DNA from: Acanthacorydalis orientalis
Lineage: Eukaryota; Arthropoda; Insecta; Megaloptera; Corydalidae
NCBI GenBank assembly: GCA_034766995.1
Contig: CM068314.1
Span: 13,605,201 to 13,669,200, forward strand
Reading direction: 5' to 3'
DNA length: 64,000 nt
Both the position numbers and the translations under genes were made by a program. Positions within the stretch are counted from its first letter, which is position 1. Each line of letters opens with the position of its first letter. Under the pieces are notes generated by a model. That model did no database searches. It had not been told where the DNA came from and worked only from the letters and a program-made list of their open reading frames with translations. Positions 12,061 through 23,756 of the stretch are shown here, one piece after another.

Positions 12061-12100
12061 TGGTGGTCCGCCGAATCGGACCAGCCTAAAAGCGCGAACA
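12061..12100 (+). mobile_element. Primer-binding-site-like leader next to the LTR
   Basis: TGGTGGTCCGCCGAATCGG reads as the complement of a tRNA 3' end (a sequence finishing in CCA). The tRNA identity is not assigned. The leader lasts only about 40 bp before AT-rich genomic DNA resumes. Confidence 0.4.
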
Positions 12101-12639
12101 AGAGCTATTTATAAAACAATCAAATTTATTTTTTATTTAAAATAAATGAAACAAGTAGGTTATTTTGTTTTTATTAAATAACTTTTCACTCCTTTTAATA
12201 AACGAATAAGATAATTTTATTATTTTCTAGTTTAGAACAAAAAAAAGACATAAAACACATACAGTACATTATTTTTTCAATTTAATTATTACAGAATAAC
12301 AGTATTAATAATTGTTTTTATTTTATTTGAAACTAAAAATCATTAAAAAAGTGAAAATTAATAAAAATTAATTCCTATCAAAAGGTTATATTAAGAAGAT
12401 ATTAAGAAAACAGACAAATTTTTTGTACAACTTATTTCTATAAAAAAAATTTTATATTTTTTATAGAACTTTTAATAAAAAAATGTAAAATAAATTTATT
12501 TTTTTTTTAAAAAAAATAAAACATTCCTTTTTTAAGTTCATAAATTATTCATGTCTTGGTTCGCGAAGAATAAAAATTTTAATATTCAATTTTGTACAAA
12601 AAAGAAAGTATAACTAAAGTTCTTAAGAGAAGCTTGAAG

Positions 12640-14699
12640 AAAAATGTGATTTTATGCAATTTTTTGATGTTTGCGGTATTTATTATTGTCCGATGTTAAT
12701 TTCGAGTAAGATATCATATAGAACACTTAAATACACATCGATGGGTATTAAATAGTTGCCATTTTATCACATTTTGGTTACTTTAAGTAAGAAAAACCCG
12801 TATTTTTGCGGATTTTTCGCGGTTTTTCTGACTTCTTTGGTATCTATTATGAACCGATATTAATTTTGACTCACATATGATATAGCACATTAAAATACGC
12901 ATCGGAAAGTATGAAATAGTTACCATTTTTAAACATTTTGGATATTTTAGGCATGAAAACCCTTTATTTTTGCGAATTTTTCGCGGTTTTGTGACTCTTT
13001 CGGTATCTATTATAAACAGATGTCAATTTTGACTCAAGTGTGATATAGAACATGAAATAACGCATCGAACAGTATGAAATAGTTGCTAGTTTTACAACAT
13101 TTTGGATATTTTATGAAGGAAAAACGTTAATTTTTGCGGATTTTTTGCAGTTTTTTGATATTTCCGACATTTATTACGGACCGATGTTAATTTTGTCTAA
13201 AAATATCCATTAAGCATTAAAATACGAACCGACCAGTATTAATTAGTTGCCAAATTATCCTACATATCCATGAAATAAGCCATATTCACAATATCCGCAA
13301 TAACCGCCATATCCGCAATAACCGATATATCCAAGAAAAATGTGATTTTATGCAGTTTTTTGATAATTGCGGTATTTATTATTGTCCGATGTTAATTTTG
13401 TGCAAGATATCATATAGAACACTTGAATACGCATCGATGAGTATTAAATAGTTGCCATTTTATAAAATTTTGGTTACTTTAAGTAAGAAAAACCTGTATT
13501 TTTGCGGATTTTTCGCGGATTTTTCGCGGTTTTTGTGACTTTTTCGGTATCTATTACGAACCGATGGTAATTTTGACTCAAGTATGATATAGACCATTAA
13601 ATAACGCATAGAACAGTATGAAATAGTTGCTAGTTTTATAAAATTTTGATTGTTTTATGAAGGAAAAACGGTAATTTTTGCGGATTTTTTTCGGTTTTTT
13701 TGATATTTCCGACATTTATTACGGACAGATATTAATTTTGTCTAGAAATATACATAAAACATTAAAAAACGAATCGACCAGTATTAATTAGTTGCCAAAT
13801 TATCCTACATATCCACAAAATAAGCCATATCCGTAATATCCACCATATACGAAATATCCGCAATATCCGCAATAACGGCAGTATCAAAGAAAAATGTGAT
13901 TTTTTGCAGTTTTTTTGATATTTCCTACATTCTTTATGGATTGATATTAATTTTAAATAAGATATCATACAGAACAATTATATACGCATCGACCGGTATG
14001 AAATAGTAGCCATTTTTATAACAATTTGGATATTTTATATATTGCGGATATGGCGGATATGGCTTATTTTGTTGATATGTAGGATATTGTGGTAACTAGT
14101 CAATACTGGTCCATTCGTCATTTAATGCTTTATGTATATTTCTAGACAAAATTAACATCAGTCCGTAATAAATGTCGGAAATATCAAAAAAACCGCAAAA
14201 AATCCGAAAATATTAACGTTTTTCCTTCACAAAATATCCAAAATGTTATAAAACTAGCAACTATTTCATACTGTTCGATGCGTAATTTCATCTTCTATAT
14301 CGTAGAAGAGGCAAAATTAACATGGGTTTATAATTGACATCGAAAAAGTCACAAAAACCGCGAAAAATTCGCAAAAATAAAGGTTTTTCATGGCTAAAAT
14401 ATCCAAAATGCTATAAAAATGGCAACTATTTCATACTATCCGATGCGTATTTTAATATACTATATCATACATGAGTCAAAATTAACATCGGTTCATAATA
14501 GATACCAAAAAAGTCACAAAAACCGCGAAAAATTCGCGAAATTAAAGGTTTTTCATGCCTAAAATATCCAAAATGTTAAAAAAGTGGCAACTATTTCATA
14601 CTATCCGATGCCTATTTTAATGTTCTATATCATAAATGAGACAAAAATAACATCGGTTCATAATGGATACCAAAAAAGTTACAAAAACCGCGAAATATC
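12640..14699. repeat. Left diverged edge of the satellite array
   Basis: Monomers of about 164 bp, visibly more different from one another than those in the core. B-type 9-bp tracts (CATATCCGCAATAACCGC style) sit at 13252-13333 and 13797-13880, with the opposite orientation at 14035-14100. The stretch at about 13.20-13.60 kb is nearly the exact reverse complement of about 27.50-27.96 kb. Confidence 0.85.
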
Positions 14700-15690
14700 C
14701 GCAAAATATCCGCAAAAAAAAGGTTTTTCTTGCTTAAAATATCCAAAATGTAAAAAAAATTACAAAAATTTCATACTGTTCGATGCGTATTCTCATGTTC
14801 TATATCATAAGATAATAATAAATACCAAAAATAACTCAAAAACCCCCCAAAATCGCATTTTTTTGGATTTTGCGGATATGCGGATATAACGGATACGCAA
14901 AAATAAACGTTTTTCTTGCTTAAAATATCCAAAATGTAAAAAAATGACAAAAATTTCATACTGTTCGATGCGTATTCTCATGTTCTATATCATAAGATAA
15001 TAATAAATACCAAAAATAACTCAAAAACCCCCCAAAATCGCATTTTTTTGGATTTTGCGGATATGCGGATACGGCGGATATTGCGGATTGCGGATATGGC
15101 GGATATGGCGGATATGATTCCGCCATATTCGCAATATCCGTCATAACCGCGTATCCGTTATATCCGCATATCCGCAAAATCCAAAAAATGCGATTTTGGG
15201 GGGGTTTTGAGTTATTTTTGGTATTTATTATTATCTTATGATATAGAACATGAGAATACGCATCGAACAGTATGAAATTTTTGTCATTTTTTTTATATTT
15301 TGACTATTTTAAGCAAGAAAAACGTTTTTTTTTTGCGTATCCGCCATATCCGCATATCCGCAAAATCCAAAGAAATGCGATTTTGGGGGGTTTTTGAGTT
15401 ATTTTTGGTATTTATTATTGTCTTATGATATAGAACATGAGAATACGCATCGAACAGTATGAAATTTTTGTCATTTTTTTTACATTTTGGCTATTTTAAG
15501 CAAGAAAAACGTTTTTTTTTGCGGATATTTCGCGGATATTTCGCGGTTTTTGTAACTTTTTTGGTATCCATTATGAACCGATGTTATTTTTGTCTCATTT
15601 ATGATATAGAACATTAAAATAGGCATCGGATAGTATGAAATAGTTGCCACTTTTTTAACATTTTGGATATTTTAGGCATGAAAAACCTTT
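14700..15690. repeat. Partial higher-order repeat around the 15.11-kb axis
   Basis: Two 186-bp monomers approach the axis from the left. The axis carries GCGGATATGGCGGATATGAT then TCCGCCATATTCGC near 15100-15130. Two to three monomers leave in the opposite orientation. It has the same arm content as the full copies but is shortened, with no 18-bp unit expansion. Confidence 0.85.
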
Positions 15691-18308
15691 AATTTCGCGA
15701 ATTTTTCGCGGTTTTTGTGACTTTTTTGGTATCTATTATGAACCGATGTTAATTTTGACTCATGTATGATATAGTATATTAAAGTACGCATCGGATAGTA
15801 TGAAATAGTTGCCATTTTTATAGCATTTTGGATCTTTTAGCCATGAAAAACCTTTATTTTTGTTAATTTTTCGCGGTTTTTGTGACTTTTTCGGTATCTA
15901 TTATAAACCGATGTCAATTTGACTCAAGTATGAAATAGAACATTAAATAACGCATAGAACAGTATGAAATAGTTGCTAGTTTTATAACATTTTGGGTATT
16001 TTATGAAGGAAAAACTGTAATTTTTGCTGATTTTTTGCGGTTTTTATGATATTTCCGACATTTATTACGGACAGATATTAATTTAGTCTAGAAATATACA
16101 TAAAGCATTAAAAGATGAATCGACCAGTATTAATTAGTTGCCAAATTATCCTACATATCCACAAAATAAGCAATATCCGTAATATCCACCATATACGAAA
16201 TATCCGCATTATCCGCAATATCAAAAAAATGTGATTTTTTGCAGTTTATTTGATATTTCCTACATATTTTATGGACTGATATTAATTTTAAATAAGATAT
16301 GATATAGAACAATTATATACGCATCGACCGGTATGAAATAGTTGCCATTTTTAAAACAATTTGGATATTTTATATATTGCGGATATGGCGGATATTGAGG
16401 ATATGGCGGATATGGTTTATTTTGTTGATATGTAGGATATTTTGGTAACTAGTTAATACTGGTCGATTCGTCTTTTAATGCTTTATGTATATTTCTAGAC
16501 AAAATTAACATCGGTCCATAATAAATGTCGGAAATATCAAAAAAACCGCAAAATATCTACAAAAATTTCGGTTATTCCTTCATAAAATATGCAAAATGTT
16601 ATAAAACTAGCAACTATTTCATACCGTTCGATGCGTATTCTCATGTTCTATATCGTAAAAGAGACAACATTAACATAGGTTCATAATTGATACCGAAAAA
16701 GTGACAAAAACCGCGAAATATCCGCAAAACATCCGCAAAAATAAACGTTTTTCTTGCTTAAAATATCCAAAATGTAAAAAAAATGACAAAAATTTCATAC
16801 TGTTCGATGCGTATTCTCATGTTCTATATCATAAGATAATAATAAATACAAAAAATAACTCAAAAACCCCCCAAAATCGCATTTCTTTGGATTTTGCGGA
16901 TATGCGGATATGGCGGATACGCAAAAATAAACGTTTTTCTTGCTTAAAATAGCCAAAATGTAAAAAAAATGACAAAAATTTCATACTGTTCGATGCGTAT
17001 TCTCATGTTCTATATCATAAGATAATAATAAATACCAAAAATAACTCAAAAAACCCCCAAAATCGCATTTCTTTGGATTTTGCGGATATGCGGATATCGC
17101 GGATATGCGGATATGGCGGATACGCGGATATTGCGGATATGGCGGATATTGCGGATATGATAACCGCCGCGGATATCATATCCGCGGCGGATATCATATC
17201 CGCCATTTCCGCCATATCCGCGTATCCGCATATCCGCAAAATCCAAAAAAATGCGATTTTGGGGGGTTTTTGAGTTATTTTTGGTATTTATTATTATCTT
17301 ATGATATAGAACATCAGAATACGCATCGAGCAGTATGAAATTTTTGTCATTTTTTTTACATTTTGGCTATTTTAAGCAAGAAAAACGTTTATTTTTGCGT
17401 ATCCGCCATATCCGCATATCCGCAAAATCCAAAGAAATGCGATTTTTGGGGGTTTTTGATTTATTTTTGGTATTTATTATTATCTTATGATATAGAACAT
17501 CAGAATACGCATCGAACAGTATGAAATTTTTGTCATTTTTTTTACATTTTGGCTATTTTAAGCAAGAAAAACGTTTATTTTTGCGTATCCGCCATATCCG
17601 CATATCCGCAAAATCCAAAGAAATGCGATTTTGGGGGGTTTTTGAGTTATTTTTGGTATTTATTATTATCTTATGATATAGAACATGAAAATACGCATCG
17701 AACAGTATGAAATTTTTGTCATTTTTTTACATTTTGGATATTTTAAGCAAGAAAAACGTTTATTTTTGCGTATCCGCCATATCCGCATATCCGCAAAATC
17801 CAAAGAAATGCGATTTTGGGGGGGTTTTGAGTTATTTTTGGTATTTATTATTATCTTATGATATAGAACATGAGAATACGCATCGAACAGTATGAAATTT
17901 TTGTCATTTTTTTTACATTTTGGCTATTTTAAGCAAGAAAAACGTTTATTTTTGCGTATCCGCCATATCCGCATATCCGCAAAATCCAAAGAAATGCGAT
18001 TTTGGGGGGGTTTTGAGTTATTTTTGGTATTTATTATTATCTTATGATATAGAACATCAGAATACGCATCGAACAGTATGAAATTTTTGTAATTTTTTTT
18101 ACATTTTGGATATTTTAAGCAAGAAAAACGTTTTTTTTGCGGATATTTCGCGGATATTTCGCGGTTTTTGTAACTTTTTCGGTATCCATTATGAACCGAT
18201 GTTATTTTTGTCTCATTTATGATATAGAACATTAAAATAGGCATCGGATAGTATGAAATAGTTGCCACTTTTTTAACATTTTGGATATTTTAGGCATGAA
18301 AAACCTTT
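15691..18308. repeat. HOR copy 1 (2618 bp)
   Basis: Bounded by the landmark AATTTCGCGAATTTTTCGCG, which recurs at 15691, 18309, 20931, 23757 and 26611. It contains a B-axis near 16.3 kb, two 186-bp monomers in the left arm, the A-axis at 17152-17203 with three 18-bp units, and five 186-bp monomers in the right arm. Confidence 0.92.
17152..17203. repeat. A-axis of HOR 1: three 18-bp palindromic units
   Basis: Units of GGCGGATATCATATCCGC, each near-palindromic around a central C. The first unit has a variant (GATAACC). The left arm here carries an extra 18 bp of 9-mers (GATATCGCGGATATGCG near 17092) that copies 2-4 lack. Confidence 0.9.
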
Positions 18309-20930
18309 AATTTCGCGAATTTTTCGCGGTTTTTGTGACTTTTTTGGTATCTATTATGAACCGATGTTAATTTTGACTCATGTATGATATAGTATATTAA
18401 AATACGCATCGGATAGTATGAAATAGTTGCCATTTTTATAGCATTTTGGATCTTTTAGCCATGAAAAACCTTTATTTTTGTTAATTTTTCGCGGTTTTTG
18501 TGACTTTTTCGGTATCTATTATAAACCGATGTCAATTTTGACTCAAGTATGAAATAGAACATTAAATAACGCATAGAACAGTATGAAATAGTTGCTAGTT
18601 TTATAACATTTTGGGTATTTTATGAAGGAAAAACTGTAATTTTTGCTGATTTTTTGCGGTTTTTATGATATTTCCGACATTTATTACGGACAGATATTAA
18701 TTTAGTCTAGAAATATACATAAAGCATTAAAAGACGAATCGACCAGTATTAATTAGTTGCCAAATTATCCTACATATCCACAAAATAAGCAATATCCGTA
18801 ATATCCACCATATACGAAATATCCGCATTATCCGCAATATCAAAAAAATGTGATTTTTTGCAGTTTATTTGATATTTCCTACATATTTTATGGACTGATA
18901 TTAATTTTAAATAAGATATGATATAGAACAATTATATACGCATCGACCGGTATGAAATAGTTGCCATTTTTAAAACAATTTGGATATTTTATATATTGCG
19001 GATATGGCGGATATTGAGGATATGGCGGATATGGTTTATTTTGTTGATATGTAGGATATTTTGGTAACTAGTTAATACTGGTCGATTCGTCTTTTAATGC
19101 TTTATGTATATTTCTAGACAAAATTAACATCGGTCCATAATAAATGTCGGAAATATCAAAAAAACCGCAAAATATCTACAAAAATTTCGGTTATTCCTTC
19201 ATAAAATATGCAAAATGTTATAAAACTAGCAACTATTTCATACCGTTCGATGCGTATTCTCATGTTCTATATCGTAAAAGAGACAACATTAACATAGGTT
19301 CATAATTGATACCGAAAAAGTGACAAAAACCGCGAAATATCCGCAAAACATCCGCAAAAATAAACGTTTTTCTTGCTTAAAATATCCAAAATGTAAAAAA
19401 AATGACAAAAATTTCATACTGTTCGATGCGTATTCTCATGTTCTATATCATAAGATAATAATAAATACCAAAAATAACTCAAAAAACCCCCAAAATCGCA
19501 TTTCTTTGGATTTTGCGGATATGCGGATATGGCGGATACGCAAAAATAAACGTTTTTCTTGCTTAAAATAGCCAAAATGTAAAAAAAATGACAAAAATTT
19601 CATACTGTTCGATGCGTATTCTCATGTTCTATATCATAAGATAATAATAAATACAAAAAATAACTCAAAAACCCCCCAAAATCGCATTTTTTTGGATTTT
19701 GCGGATATGCGGATATGGCGGATACGCGGATATTGCGGATATGGCGGATATTGCGGATATGATATCCGCCGCGGATATCATATCCGCGGCGGATATCATA
19801 TCCGCGGCGGATATCATATCCGCCATTTCCGCCATATCCGCGTATCCGCATATCCGCAAAATCCAAAAAAATGCGATTTTGGGGGGTTTTTGAGTTATTT
19901 TTGGTATTTATTATTATCTTATGATATAGAACATCAGAATACGCATCGAGCAGTATGAAATTTTTGTCATTTTTTTTACATTTTGGCTATTTTAAGCAAG
20001 AAAAACGTTTATTTTTGCGTATCCGCCATATCCGCATATCCGCAAAATCCAAAGAAATGCGATTTTTGGGGGTTTTTGATTTATTTTTGGTATTTATTAT
20101 TATCTTATGATATAGAACATCAGAATACGCATCGAACAGTATGAAATTTTTGTCATTTTTTTTACATTTTGGCTATTTTAAGCAAGAAAAACGTTTATTT
20201 TTGCGTATCCGCCATATCCGCATATCCGCAAAATCCAAAGAAATGCGATTTTGGGGGGTTTTTGAGTTATTTTTGGTATTTATTATTATCTTATGATATA
20301 GAACATGAAAATACGCATCGAACAGTATGAAATTTTTGTCATTTTTTTTACATTTTGGATATTTTAAGCAAGAAAAACGTTTATTTTTGCGTATCCGCCA
20401 TATCCGCATATCCGCAAAATCCAAAGAAATGCGATTTTGGGGGGGTTTTGAGTTATTTTTGGTATTTATTATTATCTTATGATATAGAACATGAGAATAC
20501 GCATCGAACAGTATGAAATTTTTGTCATTTTTTTTACATTTTGGCTATTTTAAGCAAGAAAAACGTTTATTTTTGCGTATCCGCCATATCCGCATATCCG
20601 CAAAATCCAAAGAAATGCGATTTTGGGGGGGTTTTGAGTTATTTTTGGTATTTATTATTATCTTATGATATAGAACATCAGAATACGCATCGAACAGTAT
20701 GAAATTTTTGTAATTTTTTTTACATTTTGGATATTTTAAGCAAGAAAAACGTTTTTTTTTGCGGATATTTCGCGGATATTTCGCGGTTTTTGTAACTTTT
20801 TCGGTATCCATTATGAACCGATGTTATTTTTGTCTCATTTATGATATAGAACATTAAAATAGGCATCGGATAGTATGAAATAGTTGCCACTTTTTTAACA
20901 TTTTGGATATTTTAGGCATGAAAAACCTTT
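18309..20930. repeat. HOR copy 2 (2622 bp)
   Basis: Same order as copy 1: B-axis near 18.9 kb, two left monomers, A-axis at 19753-19822 with four 18-bp units, five right monomers. Line-by-line comparison with copy 1 shows only scattered single-base changes and small indels in homopolymer runs. Confidence 0.92.
19753..19822. repeat. A-axis of HOR 2: four 18-bp palindromic units
   Basis: One GGATATGATATCC unit followed by three GGATATCATATCC units. The change of the central base (G to C) marks the strand switch. Confidence 0.9.
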
Positions 20931-23756
20931 AATTTCGCGAATTTTTCGCGGTTTTTGTGACTTTTTTGGTATCTATTATGAACCGATGTTAATTTTGACT
21001 CATGTATGATATAGTATATTAAAATACGCATCGGATAGTATGAAATAGTTGCCATTTTTATAGCATTTTGGATCTTTTAGCCATGAAAAACCTTTATTTT
21101 TGTTAATTTTTCGCGGTTTTTGTGACTTTTTCGGTATCTATTATAAACCGATGTCAATTTTGACTCAAGTATGAAATAGAACATTAAATAACGCATAGAA
21201 CAGTATGAAATAGTTGCTAGTTTTATAACATTTTGGGTATTTTATGAAGGAAAAACTGTAATTTTTGCTGATTTTTTGCGGTTTTTATGATATTTCCGAC
21301 ATTTATTACGGACAGATATTAATTTAGTCTAGAAATATACATAAAGCATTAAAAGACGAATCGACCAGTATTAATTAGTTGCCAAATTATCCTACATATC
21401 CACAAAATAAGCAATATCCGTAATATCCACCATATACGAAATATCCGCATTTTCCGCAATATCAAAAAAATGTGATTTTTTGCAGTTTATTTGATATTTC
21501 CTACATATTTTATGGACTGATATTAATTTTAAATAAGATATGATATAGAACAATTATATACGCATCGACCGGTATGAAATAGTTGCCATTTTTAAAACAA
21601 TTTGGATATTTTATATATTGCGGATATGGCGGATATTGAGGATATGGCGGATATGGTTTATTTTGTTGATATGTAGGATATTTTGGTAACTAGTTAATAC
21701 TGGTCGATTCGTCTTTTAATGCTTTATGTATATTTCTAGACAAAATTAACATCGGTCCATAATAAATGTCGGAAATATCAAAAAAACCGCAAAATATCTA
21801 CAAAAATTTCGGTTATTCCTTCATAAAATATGCAAAATGTTATAAAACTAGCAACTATTTCATACCGTTCGATGCGTATTCTCATGTTCTATATCGTAAA
21901 AGAGACAACATTAACATAGGTTCATAATTAATACCGAAAAAGTGACAAAAACCGCGAAATATCCGCAAAACATCCGCAAAAATAAACGTTTTTCTTGCTT
22001 AAAATATCCAAAATGTAAAAAAAATGACAAAAATTTCATACTGTTCGATGCGTATTCTCATGTTCTATATCATAAGATAATAATAAATACCAAAAATAAC
22101 TCAAAAACCCCCCAAAATCGCATTTCTTTGGATTTTGCGGATATGCGGATATGGCGGATACGCAAAAAAAAAACGTTTTTCTTGCTTAAAATAGCCAAAA
22201 TATAAAAAAAATGACAAAAATTTCATACTGTTCGATGCGTATTCTCATGTTCTATATCATAAGATAATAATAAATACCAAAAATAACTCAAAAACCCCCC
22301 AAAATCGCATTTCTTTGGATTTTGCGGATATGCGGATATGGCGGATACGCAAAAATAAACGTTTTTCTTGCTTAAAATATCCAAAATGTAAAAAAAATGA
22401 CAAAAATTTCATACTGTTCGATGCGTATTCTCATGTTCTATATCATAAGATAATAATAAATACAAAAAATAACTCAAAAACCCCCCAAAATCGCATTTCT
22501 TTGGATTTTGCGGATATGCGGATACGCGGATATGGCGGAAATGGCGGATCAGAGGATATTGCGGATATGGCGGATATTGCGGATATGATATCCGCGGCGG
22601 ATATCATATCCGCGGCGGATATCATATCCGCGGCGGATATCATATCCGCCATTTCCGCCATATCCGCGTATCCGCATATCCGCAAAATCCAAAAAAATGC
22701 GATTTTGGGGGGTTTTTGAGTTATTTTTGGTATTTATTATTATCTTATGATATAGAACATCAGAATACGCATCGAGCAGTATGAAATTTTTGTCATTTTT
22801 TTTACATTTTGGCTATTTTAAGCAAGAAAAACGTTTATTTTTGCGTATCCGCCATATCCGCATATCCGCAAAATCCAAAGAAATGCGATTTTTGGGGGTT
22901 TTTGAGTTATTTTTGGTATTTATTATTATCTTATGATATAGAACATCAGAATACGCATCGAACAGTATGAAATTTTTGTCATTTTTTTTACATTTTGGCT
23001 ATTTTAAGCAAGAAAAACGTTTATTTTTGCGTATCCGCCATATCCGCATATCCGCAAAATCCAAAGAAATGCGATTTTGGGGGGTTTTTGAGTTATTTTT
23101 GGTATTTATTATTATCTTATGATATAGAACATGAAAATACGCATCGAACAGTATGAAATTTTTGTCATTTTTTTACATTTTGGATATTTTAAGCAAGAAA
23201 AACGTTTATTTTTGCGTATCCGCCATATCCGCATATCCGCAAAATCCAAAGAAATGCGATTTTTGGGGGTTTTTGAGTTATTTTTGGTATTTATTATTAT
23301 CTTATGATATAGAACATGAGAATACGCATCGAACAGTATGAAATTTTTGTCATTTTTTTTACATTTTGGCTATTTTAAGCAAGAAAAACGTTTATTTTTG
23401 CGTATCCGCCATATCCGCATATCCGCAAAATCCAAAGAAATGCGATTTTGGGGGGGTTTTGAGTTATTTTTGGTATTTATTATTATCTTATGATATAGAA
23501 CATCAGAATACGCATCGAACAGTATGAAATTTTTGTAATTTTTTTTACATTTTGGATATTTTAAGCAAGAAAAACGTTTTTTTTTTGCGGATATTTCGCG
23601 GATATTTCGCGGTTTTTGTAACTTTTTCGGTATCCATTATGAACCGATGTTATTTTTGTCTCATTTATGATATAGAACATTAAAATAGGCATCGGATAGT
23701 ATGAAATAGTTGCCACTTTTTTAACATTTTGGATATTTTAGGCATGAAAAACCTTT
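20931..23756. repeat. HOR copy 3 (2826 bp)
   Basis: As copy 2, but with three rather than two 186-bp monomers in the left arm (CAAAATCGCATTTCTTT landmarks near 22114, 22302 and 22490). This accounts for most of its extra length. The left arm near 22.54 kb also carries a variant word (GGATCAGAGGATATTGC). Confidence 0.92.
22579..22649. repeat. A-axis of HOR 3: four 18-bp palindromic units
   Basis: One unit with central G and three with central C (GGCGGATATCATATCCGC). The switch is via GATATCCGCGGCGGATATC. Confidence 0.9.

Noticed and set aside
15170..15190. Telomeric repeat resemblance of CCCCCCAAAA inside monomers
   Set aside because: It is a single run per monomer, not tandem, and unlike the TTAGG repeat of insects.
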